The translations under genes and the position numbers were made by a program. The notes beneath the pieces are model-generated. The model was not told the DNA's origin. It ran no database searches and saw nothing but the letters and a program-made list of their open reading frames with translations. Positions 55,456 through 64,000 of a DNA stretch of 64,000 nt are shown here, in pieces (the first letter of the stretch is position 1; each line of letters begins with the position of its first letter). The DNA is from Marinomonas rhodophyticola (GTDB lineage: Bacteria; Pseudomonadota; Gammaproteobacteria; Pseudomonadales; Marinomonadaceae): positions 310,001-374,000 of the forward strand of contig NZ_JAPEUL010000011.1 in the NCBI RefSeq assembly GCF_026113935.1. Direction: 5' to 3'.

Positions 55456-58216
55456 GCTTTCTGTGATTCAGAAGTTCTTCAATGGCTTCAAGAAAGTCTT
55501 CTGCCACACCGTCAACATCTTCTAAACCTAACTCTTTTAAATGTGTTTCTAAAAAGCCAGCATGGCGAGCAATATTAATGGTGCCAGTGTATTTGGAGGC
55601 TCCATGTATTCTATGCACTACTTCTATGAGTTTTTCAGTATCTTGTTTTTCTAAGTGATGTTGAATTAACTTTTTTTCCGCATCTAGAGAGTCCGCTAGC
55701 ATATCAAACATCTCTTTTGCTATGTCGGCTTTACCATCAACGACAGCGAGTGCTTTGTCTAAATCAAAAATATTGACGAGCTTGTCATCTACCTGATCTT
55801 GAAAGGTTTTTGTATTATTACGCCATGTTTCAATGGTGGCGAAGAGTAGCTCTTCATCGATGGGTTTGGTTAGGTAGGCATTCATGCCGCTTGCAAGTAT
55901 TTGCTGTTGCTCTGATCCCAAAGCGTGTGCTGTCAGTGCGATAATAGGAGTATTCTTATAATGCTTTAGTTGTCGTAACTGTTGGGTCGTTTCCATGCCA
56001 TCCATTTCAGGCATTTGAATGTCCATAAATATTAAGTCGAATTTTTCATGTATTGCCATGTCTATCGCTTGGCGTCCACTGTAGGCTGATGACACCCTGA
56101 CGCCGGCTGGCGTGAGCCAATGATTCAGTAGTTGCAGATTGACTGGAGAATCGTCCACTGCCAATATTTTAAAGTTTTTCAAGTGCTCGTGATTGGCTGG
56201 TGAGAGTGCTTTCTGAGACAGTAACTCGATCGGTGCTTTGTTGATGTGTAACAATGCTTTGTATAACCTGTCTTGACTGATTGGTTTAAGTAGTATGTCA
56301 CTGCATAGGCTCTTTAGATCAGGATAGTGCGCTATTTGACCTGGTGGTTGTACCATCATAATACTGGGAATGGCATATTGTTGCGCGCAATAACTAATCA
56401 GTTCCCGTGCTTCTGTCGTGTTTTGGTCGTCAGGAGTAACGCTCAATAAGATGGCGTCAATGGCATCGTGTTGTTTGTTTAAAGTCGAGATGATCTGTTC
56501 TATGTCTGAGCAGGCGACATAGCGAATACCAATACTATCTAAGTAGGCCGTTAGGTAGTTTTTATAGGTGGTGCTAGGTTCGAGCAGCAGGACGCGTCGA
56601 TCCAGTTTCTTTTTGTGCTGACTGAGTTTATTTGACCTTTTTAGAGTGATAGTAAAGCGAAAAGTTGAACCAATGCTTGGGTCACTACTGACTTCAATTT
56701 TTCCTTTCATCTGCTCGACCAGTTTTTTAGTGATGACCAGTCCTAGGCCTGTTCCCCCAAACTGTCGTGTGGTGCTGGTGTCTACTTGAGAAAAGGGCTT
56801 GAATAGACGATGTATCTTGTGTTCCGGTATGCCTATGCCGGTGTCAATGATTTGGAAGGATAAGGTGATTTCCTGAGAGGTTTGTGAAGCGATGGATACT
56901 TTTGTGCGTACTGATCCTTGATGGGTGAATTTAATGGCATTGCCGATTAGGTTTGTTAAAATCTGCCGAATGCGAGTGCTGTCACCAACAAACCATTCCG
57001 GAATATTCGCGCAAAACTCTGGTACTAAATCAATTTGTTTTTCTTTAGTCAGTAAGTTAACACTCAACGTCTGATAAACATCATCTACTAGTGCTTTTAA
57101 GTTGAAGTGATTGTTTTCTAGATTTAATTTTCCTGCTTCAATTTTCGAGAAATCCAAAATATCACCAATAATCGCTAGCAAGCTGTTTGTTGATTGCTCG
57201 ATGGTATCTACATAGAGTCGTTGTTGGGGATCGGCAATGTCTTTTTGTAGCGTTTTTGTGTAACCTAAAATGGCATTCAGAGGCGTGCGAATTTCATGGC
57301 TGATGTTGGCTAGAAATTGCGATTTCAAGCGATTTGACTCCATTGCCTCTCGATTGGCGATGTGCAATTGCGCGCTTTTTTCCTCCATGCTGTCCATGCT
57401 ACGCCGGATGTCTTCGGTCGATTGTTCTATGCCAATAATGAGTTCTTCATGGTGGTGTTCTAATCTCTCAGTTAGATCAAGTAGGTCCTTTTGCAGTTCC
57501 GCGTATTCTAGTGGTAGTTTCGTTAATTTTGCGGCTGAGAATTGGCCTTTAACGAGCTTATTTAAAGCCATAGCAAGCTTATTGAGAGGCTGTGTTAAAT
57601 GCGTTGAAATATGATATGCGCTTAAAATTGTTAGTATGTTTAGCAAAACCAAAATAGAGATGATCAGGCTGGCGTATTGATATTTTGCTATTTTGATCGC
57701 AGATTTGTTGGCCTCAATTTTGACCCAGCCAATTAGATTGCGTTGGTTGGTAGGATTAAATAGGTCCGTTTGGGCATTGAATATGCCGTCCAGTGAATTA
57801 TTAGCGTAGTAGATGGCGCTCATTGATTCTAGGTGGTCATCGTATTCGATAATGTGACTTTCTTCTGTGAAAGCCATAATGTTTTGTATGGGTGCGTTGC
57901 CCAGTTCAGCAATGATTTTTTGCTCGCTGTTGAATAATTGCACGCTGTTGATGTCGTGATTGCTGAGGGCGTTTTGCAGTATTCGATACATCATGTTTTG
58001 ATCGGAAAAGACAATCGCATATTCGCTGGTCATAGCGACTTGCTCTGTAATTTGTTTAGTTCGCTCAAACAACTGGCGATTCAAATCATCAAAACGAGTT
58101 GACAGTAAAAAAAGGCTGGTGAGCAGTGAGATAACAAACACAGGCGTGAATAGCGCCCAAAAGAGTTTACGGCTTACGCTAAGTGGTGACAGATTGGTGA
58201 GGAAATGCAATTTCAT
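55418..58216 (-). CDS. barA: BarA/GacS hybrid sensor kinase
   Basis: A 932-residue multi-domain kinase: two membrane helices flank a periplasmic region (about 18-185), then HAMP (HISTHLTQPLNKLAMALNKL), HisKA (SHEIRTPLNAILGYT, His near 305), an ATPase domain (GNAIKFTHQG, FGGTGLGLVIT), a degenerate receiver near 545-665 (no clear acceptor Asp), a full receiver (VDDSPVNLQLL, acceptor in FDLIFMDIQMPEMDG near 725) and an Hpt domain (VHRIHGASKYTG). This layout is that of BarA/GacS, which controls the response regulator UvrY/GacA and, through small RNAs, CsrA/RsmA. The neighbours cysM-rlmD-relA-mazG are the same as in Pseudomonas and E. coli. Confidence 0.94.
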   Translation of the reverse strand: MKLHFLTNLSPLSVSRKLFWALFTPVFVISLLTSLFLLSTRFDDLNRQLFERTKQITEQVAMTSEYAIVFSDQNMMYRILQNALSNHDINSVQLFNSEQKIIAELGNAPIQNIMAFTEESHIIEYDDHLESMSAIYYANNSLDGIFNAQTDLFNPTNQRNLIGWVKIEANKSAIKIAKYQYASLIISILVLLNILTILSAYHISTHLTQPLNKLAMALNKLVKGQFSAAKLTKLPLEYAELQKDLLDLTERLEHHHEELIIGIEQSTEDIRRSMDSMEEKSAQLHIANREAMESNRLKSQFLANISHEIRTPLNAILGYTKTLQKDIADPQQRLYVDTIEQSTNSLLAIIGDILDFSKIEAGKLNLENNHFNLKALVDDVYQTLSVNLLTKEKQIDLVPEFCANIPEWFVGDSTRIRQILTNLIGNAIKFTHQGSVRTKVSIASQTSQEITLSFQIIDTGIGIPEHKIHRLFKPFSQVDTSTTRQFGGTGLGLVITKKLVEQMKGKIEVSSDPSIGSTFRFTITLKRSNKLSQHKKKLDRRVLLLEPSTTYKNYLTAYLDSIGIRYVACSDIEQIISTLNKQHDAIDAILLSVTPDDQNTTEARELISYCAQQYAIPSIMMVQPPGQIAHYPDLKSLCSDILLKPISQDRLYKALLHINKAPIELLSQKALSPANHEHLKNFKILAVDDSPVNLQLLNHWLTPAGVRVSSAYSGRQAIDMAIHEKFDLIFMDIQMPEMDGMETTQQLRQLKHYKNTPIIALTAHALGSEQQQILASGMNAYLTKPIDEELLFATIETWRNNTKTFQDQVDDKLVNIFDLDKALAVVDGKADIAKEMFDMLADSLDAEKKLIQHHLEKQDTEKLIEVVHRIHGASKYTGTINIARHAGFLETHLKELGLEDVDGVAEDFLEAIEELLNHRKLIPWPQSLHSTP

Positions 58217-58240
58217 CGTATTACTAATCTGCTTAATGAA

Positions 58241-58465
58241 TTAATAGCAGGCCAAATTGCCTTTGCTCTGTCGATCTGTGCATTCTTTTTCATAGTTATC
58301 GCATGTCTGTTTTTCACGGCTGGATGGGGCATGAATATAGGCACATTCACGCCATTTCTTTCTTAATTCAATGGTATCTAGCCCAGTGAGGTCTTCAGTG
58401 GACTCTTCACAGCTACTTAGTAAAAGTAATAAAAAAAGTAGTGTGAAAACGCGTGTTACGAGCAT
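58241..58465 (-). CDS. Small predicted lipoprotein
   Basis: A 74-residue protein with a lipoprotein signal and lipobox LLSSC (Cys near 19). The mature part is short and holds four more cysteines (CAYIHAP, TCDNYEKEC, LACY) that could form two disulfides. No family was recognised. It lies 24 bp upstream of the barA start on the same strand, so the two may be co-transcribed. It could be an outer-membrane anchored accessory or an unrelated neighbour. Confidence 0.75.
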   Translation of the reverse strand: MLVTRVFTLLFLLLLLSSCEESTEDLTGLDTIELRKKWRECAYIHAPSSREKQTCDNYEKECTDRQSKGNLACY

Positions 58466-58591
58466 ACTCTTGCCCTAGAATGTCAAATCGAAACTAAGTT
58501 TATAACGCTTTCTTATTGTACTGTTTGCCATTAGTGTTCTTAAATAGTTAAGTTTCATTCCCTAAGTCATCAATGTCAATGAAGTTTTTAT

Positions 58592-59485
58592 ATGATCCAA
58601 TATCCTAGTATTGAGTCCTTGATTGGGCAAACACCTCTGGTTCGCTTGCAGCGAATCAATCCAAATCCACGCAACACGGTGTTGCTAAAATTAGAAGGTC
58701 AAAACCCTGCTGGATCAGTAAAAGATCGTCCTGCGCTTAACATGATACTTCAAGCTGAGTTACGTGGAGATATAAAGCCAGGCGATAGTTTAATTGAAGC
58801 AACCAGTGGTAACACCGGTATCGCTTTGGCCATGGCCGCAGCGATTAAGGGTTACAAGATGCATTTAATCATGCCAGATAACATGAGTCAGGAGCGTAAA
58901 TCAGCGATGTCGGCTTATGGGGCGATTTTGCACTTGGTGACAAAAGAGGAGGGCATGGAAAGAGCACGTGATCTTGCTCAAGAGATGCAGGATCAAGGTA
59001 TTGGTATTGTGCTCAATCAGTTTGCTAACCAAGATAATCCTAATGCCCACTATCTGACCACAGGTCCAGAAATATGGCAGCAGACTCAGGGGACTGTGAC
59101 ACACTTTGTTAGCTCTATGGGGACAACTGGAACCATTATGGGGGTATCCCAATATTTAAAAGAGCAAAATAAAGCGATTCAAATTATTGGTCTTCAGCCG
59201 CAAGAGGGTTCGAGTATCCCTGGTATTCGTCGTTGGCCAAAGGCGTATCTGCCTTCGATTTTTGACGAGACTAAAGTAGATAAAGTGATGGATATCTCGC
59301 AAACCACAGCAGAAGTGACTATGCGATGTTTGGCAAAAGAAGAAGGGATTTTTTGTGGTGTGTCTTCTGGCGGTTCGGTTGCGGCAGCCTTGGCTTTGTC
59401 CGAGCAACTCGATAATGCTGTCATTGTTGCGATTGTTTGTGATCGTGGAGATCGTTATCTATCAACAGGGGTGTTCGATGGCTAA
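58592..59485 (+). CDS. cysM: Cysteine synthase B
   Basis: A 297-residue PLP enzyme that makes cysteine from O-acetylserine and sulfide or thiosulfate. PLP lysine is in NPAGSVKDRPAL (residue about 43), the substrate loop is EATSGNTGIALA, and the phosphate-binding GTTGTIMG follows. The start IEXLIGXTPLVRL and the loop SSIPGIRRWPKAYLP place it with CysM rather than CysK. It is divergent from barA and the small lipoprotein gene. Confidence 0.95.
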   Translation: MIQYPSIESLIGQTPLVRLQRINPNPRNTVLLKLEGQNPAGSVKDRPALNMILQAELRGDIKPGDSLIEATSGNTGIALAMAAAIKGYKMHLIMPDNMSQERKSAMSAYGAILHLVTKEEGMERARDLAQEMQDQGIGIVLNQFANQDNPNAHYLTTGPEIWQQTQGTVTHFVSSMGTTGTIMGVSQYLKEQNKAIQIIGLQPQEGSSIPGIRRWPKAYLPSIFDETKVDKVMDISQTTAEVTMRCLAKEEGIFCGVSSGGSVAAALALSEQLDNAVIVAIVCDRGDRYLSTGVFDG

Positions 59486-59604
59486 AAGACCTTTTATTAA
59501 TTAAGGGCTTGTTTTCGCGTACAGTTCTAGGGATAGATGCGATAGAATACTTGGGCATTTATCCTATTTGACCAGAAAAATAGTCAGGAACAAGAGAGCC
59601 CCCT

Positions 59605-60921
59605 TTGAGAAAAAGAACCCCCCAGCGTCGTGCCCCTAAATCTCAGTCGATAGGTCCCATACAGACTTTTAACGTAGAGGGACTAACTCATGAAGCAAAG
59701 GGTGTTGCGCGTTTGCAAGGAAAAGTAACCTTTATTGAAGGGGCTTTACCTGGAGAGACAGTCGCTGCCCAAGTGACCAAAAATGGTCGTCGTTTTGATG
59801 AAGCGGTGTTAACTCATATCATCGAACCTAGTGTCCACCAGGTAGAGCCAGATTGTCAGCATTTTCATGCTTGTGGTGGTTGCAGTTTTCAACATTTAGC
59901 AAGAGAAAAGCAACTTTCAGCAAAGGCGGACTGGTTACAAGGCCAATTGCGCCATCTTATTACGACCCAGTCTCTTGAATTACTGTCGGATACTTCTATT
60001 GGCTATCGCCGTCGAGCGCGTATCGCTATTGATCATAAAAATGGTCAAATGGTGTTGGGGTTTCGTGGGAAAGCGTCAAATGACATAGTTTCTATTGATC
60101 GTTGTGTTGTGTTGACGGATAAGCTTCAAGTCATACTTCGCTCCTTGAAGCAAGCATTGTCAGTCAGTACTTTGTTTACACAACTTGGGCATGTGGAATT
60201 ATTGGAAGACACTAAAGGGGTATCCGTTTTATTTCGCCTAATATCTCCAGTGTCTACTGAACTGCAAGCTATTTGGGAAGATTGGGCAATAAAAGAAAAT
60301 ACGGCATTGTATTGGCAAGCACCGAAAGCGAGCAGAGCAGACGTTACCACGGATAAAATGCGCTATTATGATCTTAGTAATCTAAGACTGAAGTATCATC
60401 CGCAAGATTTTATTCAAGTCAACGCCAGTATGAATCAAAAAATGGTGTTGCAGGCACTAGATTGGTTAAAGCCAAATAAACAGGATGTCATAATGGATTT
60501 GTTTTGTGGCGTGGGAAATTTTTCTTTACCTTTAGCTCAGCTGTCAAAATCGGTTATTGGGGTAGAGGTTCAGGAGGGGATGGTTGAGGCTGCTAAGGAG
60601 AACGCTCGCCTGAATGGCCTTGATAATGTGTCTTTTTTGGCGGCAGATTTGACTAAGCCCGTAAAAAATGAACTTTTAACGCAACAGATTACCAAAGTAT
60701 TGTTGGACCCACCTCGTGCGGGTGCGTTTGAGTTTTTAGACAGTTTAATAAAAATCGGACCCATGCAAATATTGTATGTTTCTTGCAATGCTTCTACTTT
60801 AGCGAGGGATGCCGAGTATTTAGTTGCAAAAGGATATCGTGTTTTACGTGTTAGTTTGATGGATATGTTTCCGCAAACATCGCATGTAGAAACCATGATG
60901 TTATTGCAAAAAAAGAAGTAA
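59605..60921 (+). CDS. rlmD: 23S rRNA (uracil-1939-C5) methyltransferase
   Basis: A 438-residue methyltransferase that modifies U1939 of 23S rRNA. It has an N-terminal TRAM domain (residues about 15-75), iron-sulfur cysteines in DCQHFHACGGCSFQH, the SAM-binding motif IMDLFCGVGNFSLPLA near 300, LLDPPRAGA and the catalytic Cys in YVSCNASTLARD near 393. The start is TTG, without a clear ribosome site. It is followed by relA after 16 bp, in the usual rlmD-relA-mazG order. Confidence 0.95.
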   Translation: MRKRTPQRRAPKSQSIGPIQTFNVEGLTHEAKGVARLQGKVTFIEGALPGETVAAQVTKNGRRFDEAVLTHIIEPSVHQVEPDCQHFHACGGCSFQHLAREKQLSAKADWLQGQLRHLITTQSLELLSDTSIGYRRRARIAIDHKNGQMVLGFRGKASNDIVSIDRCVVLTDKLQVILRSLKQALSVSTLFTQLGHVELLEDTKGVSVLFRLISPVSTELQAIWEDWAIKENTALYWQAPKASRADVTTDKMRYYDLSNLRLKYHPQDFIQVNASMNQKMVLQALDWLKPNKQDVIMDLFCGVGNFSLPLAQLSKSVIGVEVQEGMVEAAKENARLNGLDNVSFLAADLTKPVKNELLTQQITKVLLDPPRAGAFEFLDSLIKIGPMQILYVSCNASTLARDAEYLVAKGYRVLRVSLMDMFPQTSHVETMMLLQKKK

Positions 60922-60937
60922 ATTGAAGGGCGGATAA

Positions 60938-63187
60938 ATGGTAACGGTAAGAAAAGATCATCCTGTATTAGACGATGGCAGTGTTGATATTGATGCCTGG
61001 ATGGCACAGTTTTCTCATTTGGTTGATGACAGTGCTCGCGTTCCTTTGCGTATGGCCTGTGAATTGGCCCGCCAATCAGAATTAAAAAGTGCCAGACCTT
61101 CTTATTGGGGCGCGCAAGCCAGTACTTTTCGTGCTGGATTAGAAATGGTCGAAATTCTGTCCGGTTTTCGGGCGGATCAAGATTCATTGGTTGCTGCAGC
61201 TTTGTACCGAGTGGTACGAGAAGATCAATTGCCTATTTCTCGTGTGACTGAGATGTTTGGTCGTAAAGTGTCTTCGATTATTGAAGGGGTAATGCGCATG
61301 GGTGAGGTCTCTAAAAACCTCACCGCCGATTCTGCGGCTGAAGTGCTTGGTAGTAGCGAAAATCAGTTGGAATCTTTGCGTAAAATGCTGGTTTCGATTA
61401 TTGATGATGTTCGTGTTGTGCTGATTAAGCTGGCTGAGCGTGCCTGCGCTATTAAAGAAGCGAAACATCAGAATGAAGAGCGTCGTGTCGCTGTGGCGCT
61501 TGAAGTGCAGAGTGTTTATGCCCCTTTAGCCCATCGTTTAGGAATTGGCCATATCAAATGGGAATTAGAGGATCTCTCTTTCCGCTATCTGTATCCTTCT
61601 GATTATAAACGAATCGCGACCTGGTTGGATGAGAAGCGTCTTGATCGTCAGCAGTATATTGATGATGTGATTGCCTTATTGGATGAGCGTTTGAAGGGCA
61701 TTAATATACACGCCGATTTAATGGGACGAGCCAAACATATCTACAGCATTTGGCGCAAAATGAAGAATAAAAACATCGGTTTTGATGAGGTGTACGACGT
61801 CAGAGCGGTGCGTATCTTAGTGGATGAGCCGATGGAGTGTTACGGCGTTCTTGGCATAGTACACAATTTGTGGCGGCCTATTCCCCATGAGTTCGATGAT
61901 TATATCAGTAACCCGAAGTCAAATGGCTATCAGTCTTTGCACACTGCGGTTATTGGCCCTCAAGGAAGAGCGCTGGAAATCCAGATTCGTACCCACAAAA
62001 TGCATGAAGATGCCGAATTGGGCGTGTGCGCACATTGGAAATATAAGGGAACGGATTTAAGCTCCAACAGCACCAGTTATGAAGAAAAGCTGCAATGGCT
62101 AAGAACCATTCTGGATTTTCATGAAGTACAAGGGGATTTGGAGTCTTTATCTGAACAAGTTCGCAGTGACATTGAGCAAGATCGTATATACGTCTTTACG
62201 CCCGACGGCCATGTCGTTGACTTGCCTATTAATGCTACCCCCGTTGATTTTGCCTATCGAGTACACACAGAAATTGGTCACCGCTGTCGTGGTGCCAAAG
62301 TAAATGGCAAAATCATTTCACTGGTGACGCATTTAAAAACGGGTGATAAGGTTGAAATCCTGACAACGAAAGAAGGCGGTCCTAGTCGTGACTGGTTGCA
62401 CCCGACTTTAGGGTATGTGCAAACCAACCGAGCCAGAGCCAAAATTCAGAACTGGTTTAGGAAAGAAGACAGAGAAAAAAATCTAGACGCGGGTAAGCAC
62501 CTTCTGGATAAGCAGTTAAAGCGCCTTGGTTTCGATGATAATCGTATTGATTTACAGGCGATTTCCTCTCGATTTAATTTTTCTTACGCAGATGAGGTAT
62601 ATGTAGCGCTTGGTGCTGGAGACATTCAGCTAGCGCGAGTGCTGCGCGTCATTGACGATTTTTACAGTCTTAATGGTGAAAGTGCACCAGCGCGTCCTAT
62701 TCGCTTGAAAAAGAGCCGTCACAAATCGTCTGATAACGATATTCATATTTTGGGTGTTGGCAAGCTGCTTACCCAGATGGCGAAATGTTGTAACCCTATT
62801 CCTGGTGATGACATTGTTGGTTATATAACTCAAGGTCGAGGTGTATCGGTACATAGGCAAGATTGCATTAATATTGTTCAACTTGGGCTAGATGAGCCGG
62901 AAAGGATTATTGATGTGAGTTGGGGGGAAGAGCTAGACAACCAATATCCAGTAAACATTCAAGTTGAGGCATATGACAGAACGGGATTGTTAAACGATAT
63001 TACCAGCTTGCTGGCCAATGAAAAAGTCAACTTGCTGTCGATGAATACGTTATCCGCTAAGGAGAATCATACGGCGAACATTCGCTTTACTATTGAGGTA
63101 GGTGAGTTAAGTGTATTAAGTAAGTTATTACATCGTATTAATCAGTTACCCAATGTGCTTAATGTATTCAGAGAGAGGGACTTTTGA
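60938..63187 (+). CDS. relA: (p)ppGpp synthetase RelA
   Basis: A 749-residue stringent-response synthetase. The HD domain is degenerate: the HDXXED of hydrolases is replaced by YRVVRED near 90, so it should not degrade ppGpp. The synthetase domain has YDVRAVRILVDE, EFDDYISNPKSNGYQSLHTAV and EIQIRTHKMHEDAELGVCAHWKYK. TGS (RIYVFTPDGHVVDLP), helical, Cys-rich (KCCNPIPGDDIVGYIT) and C-terminal ACT domains follow; these sense uncharged tRNA on ribosomes. It overlaps mazG by 4 bp. Confidence 0.96.
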   Translation: MVTVRKDHPVLDDGSVDIDAWMAQFSHLVDDSARVPLRMACELARQSELKSARPSYWGAQASTFRAGLEMVEILSGFRADQDSLVAAALYRVVREDQLPISRVTEMFGRKVSSIIEGVMRMGEVSKNLTADSAAEVLGSSENQLESLRKMLVSIIDDVRVVLIKLAERACAIKEAKHQNEERRVAVALEVQSVYAPLAHRLGIGHIKWELEDLSFRYLYPSDYKRIATWLDEKRLDRQQYIDDVIALLDERLKGINIHADLMGRAKHIYSIWRKMKNKNIGFDEVYDVRAVRILVDEPMECYGVLGIVHNLWRPIPHEFDDYISNPKSNGYQSLHTAVIGPQGRALEIQIRTHKMHEDAELGVCAHWKYKGTDLSSNSTSYEEKLQWLRTILDFHEVQGDLESLSEQVRSDIEQDRIYVFTPDGHVVDLPINATPVDFAYRVHTEIGHRCRGAKVNGKIISLVTHLKTGDKVEILTTKEGGPSRDWLHPTLGYVQTNRARAKIQNWFRKEDREKNLDAGKHLLDKQLKRLGFDDNRIDLQAISSRFNFSYADEVYVALGAGDIQLARVLRVIDDFYSLNGESAPARPIRLKKSRHKSSDNDIHILGVGKLLTQMAKCCNPIPGDDIVGYITQGRGVSVHRQDCINIVQLGLDEPERIIDVSWGEELDNQYPVNIQVEAYDRTGLLNDITSLLANEKVNLLSMNTLSAKENHTANIRFTIEVGELSVLSKLLHRINQLPNVLNVFRERDF

Positions 63188-63987
63188 GCAAATCAATGCA
63201 GCAGTTGCAGTATCTAATGCGTTGTCTTCGGGATAAAGAGTTTGGTTGCGTCTGGGATAAAAAGCAAAACTTTAAAAGTGTTGCGCCTTATACCTTAGAG
63301 GAAGCCTATGAAGTGCTAGATGCGATAGAGCGTGAAGACTTTGAGGACTTGCAGGAAGAACTAGGCGACTTACTGTTTCAAATAGTGTTTTATGCGCAAA
63401 TGGCCGAAGAAGAGCAGCGCTTTTCGTTTGATGAGGTGGTGAATGGGATTGTCGAAAAGATGCTGCGTCGTCATCCTCATGTTTTTCCCGATGGCGATAT
63501 AACACGTTTTGGTGAGCCAACATTGCTTACTGATCAGCAAATTGCTGATCAGTGGCAGCAGATTAAAGCATTGGAGAAAGGGGATAGTGAGAAACGTCTC
63601 TTGGCGGATATTCCTGCTTCCATGCCCGCGTTAATGCAAGCGGTGAAAATACAACAAAAAGCCGCTAAGGTGGGGTTTGACTGGCCAAACGTTGCTCCTG
63701 TATTCGATAAGATTCGGGAAGAACTAGACGAGCTTGAAGAAGCAATGAAACAGCAAAACGTTTTGCACATAGAAGAAGAAATGGGCGACGTTTTGTTCGC
63801 TGTCTGTAATTTAGCTCGTCATTTTAAGGTATCACCCGATGTGGCATTGAATAAGACAAATATAAAATTTCGTCGCCGATTTGGTCGCATAGAGACTCTT
63901 GTGTCGATGCAAAATAGAAAATTAACAGAGTGTTCTCTCGAGGAATTAGACCGTTATTGGGAGCAGGCCAAACGAGAAGGTTTGTAG
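63184..63987 (+). CDS. mazG: Nucleoside triphosphate pyrophosphohydrolase MazG
   Basis: A 267-residue protein with two MazG domains, each with the metal-binding pattern of glutamates and aspartate: TLEEAYEVLDAIE with LQEELGDLLFQIVF (residues 37-65), and REELDELEEAM with EEEMGDVLFAVCNLARH near 195-215. It hydrolyses NTPs to NMP and pyrophosphate and can lower ppGpp levels in E. coli. TTG start at 63184 overlaps the relA stop, so it is coupled with relA, as in many gammaproteobacteria. Confidence 0.94.
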   Translation: MSKSMQQLQYLMRCLRDKEFGCVWDKKQNFKSVAPYTLEEAYEVLDAIEREDFEDLQEELGDLLFQIVFYAQMAEEEQRFSFDEVVNGIVEKMLRRHPHVFPDGDITRFGEPTLLTDQQIADQWQQIKALEKGDSEKRLLADIPASMPALMQAVKIQQKAAKVGFDWPNVAPVFDKIREELDELEEAMKQQNVLHIEEEMGDVLFAVCNLARHFKVSPDVALNKTNIKFRRRFGRIETLVSMQNRKLTECSLEELDRYWEQAKREGL

Positions 63988-64000
63988 ACTGCGCATCTAT

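Overview
The window looks like chromosomal DNA of a marine gammaproteobacterium, most likely Marinomonas or a close relative in the Oceanospirillales. This is inferred from an ectoine-type aspartokinase at the left edge, the conserved gammaproteobacterial blocks lepA-lepB-rnc-era-recO-acpS and barA-(small lipoprotein)-cysM-rlmD-relA-mazG, a DUF3612 regulator divergent from glcB-aceA, moderately AT-rich DNA and several c-di-GMP and two-component signalling proteins. No tRNA, rRNA, CRISPR array, insertion sequence or integrase was seen.

Layout. 1-9.8 kb: the end of the ectoine aspartokinase gene, a GGDEF-EAL protein, hupE, a LysE exporter, a FadL-like porin, a DksA/TraR zinc-finger protein, a PRPP-synthetase-like protein and nudK. 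9.8-15.1 kb: a LacI regulator next to a secreted alpha/beta hydrolase with a perfect operator palindrome, then an AraC regulator divergent from an MFS transporter and a stand-alone DeoR-type HTH. 15.1-20.7 kb: the glyoxylate shunt (DUF3612 regulator, malate synthase G, isocitrate lyase). 20.7-29.4 kb: an auxiliary type VI secretion cassette (hcp, vgrG, DUF4123 adaptor, VasX-like pore-forming effector, candidate immunity gene) with its own sigma-54 promoter, bounded by two near-identical 65-bp direct repeats. 29.5-42.3 kb: accessory genes, including a hybrid histidine kinase, an esterase-like phytase lipoprotein, a tandem-Cache protein, MgtC, a diguanylate cyclase, a DUF2057 protein, OmpW, an HD hydrolase, MarR with DUF2798, and a Rieske protein. 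42.5-64 kb: core genes, namely PBP1b, a periplasmic binding protein, divergent glgA/glgC, riboflavin synthase, the lepA-to-acpS block, the BarA/GacS sensor kinase, cysM, rlmD, relA and mazG.

Two themes stand out. First, the T6SS cassette has the same gene order as the hcp-vgrG-vasW-vasX-tsiV2 cluster of Vibrio cholerae, and it seems to have been placed between aceA and the hybrid kinase within a duplicated terminator segment. Its effector gene carries an in-frame TAA. Second, eleven genes, including lepA and the PBP1b gene, are split by single-base indels, nearly all in homopolymer runs. Restoring one base in each gives a full-length family member whose length is a whole number of codons. This points mainly to sequencing error, so the split genes should be treated as probably intact until resequenced.
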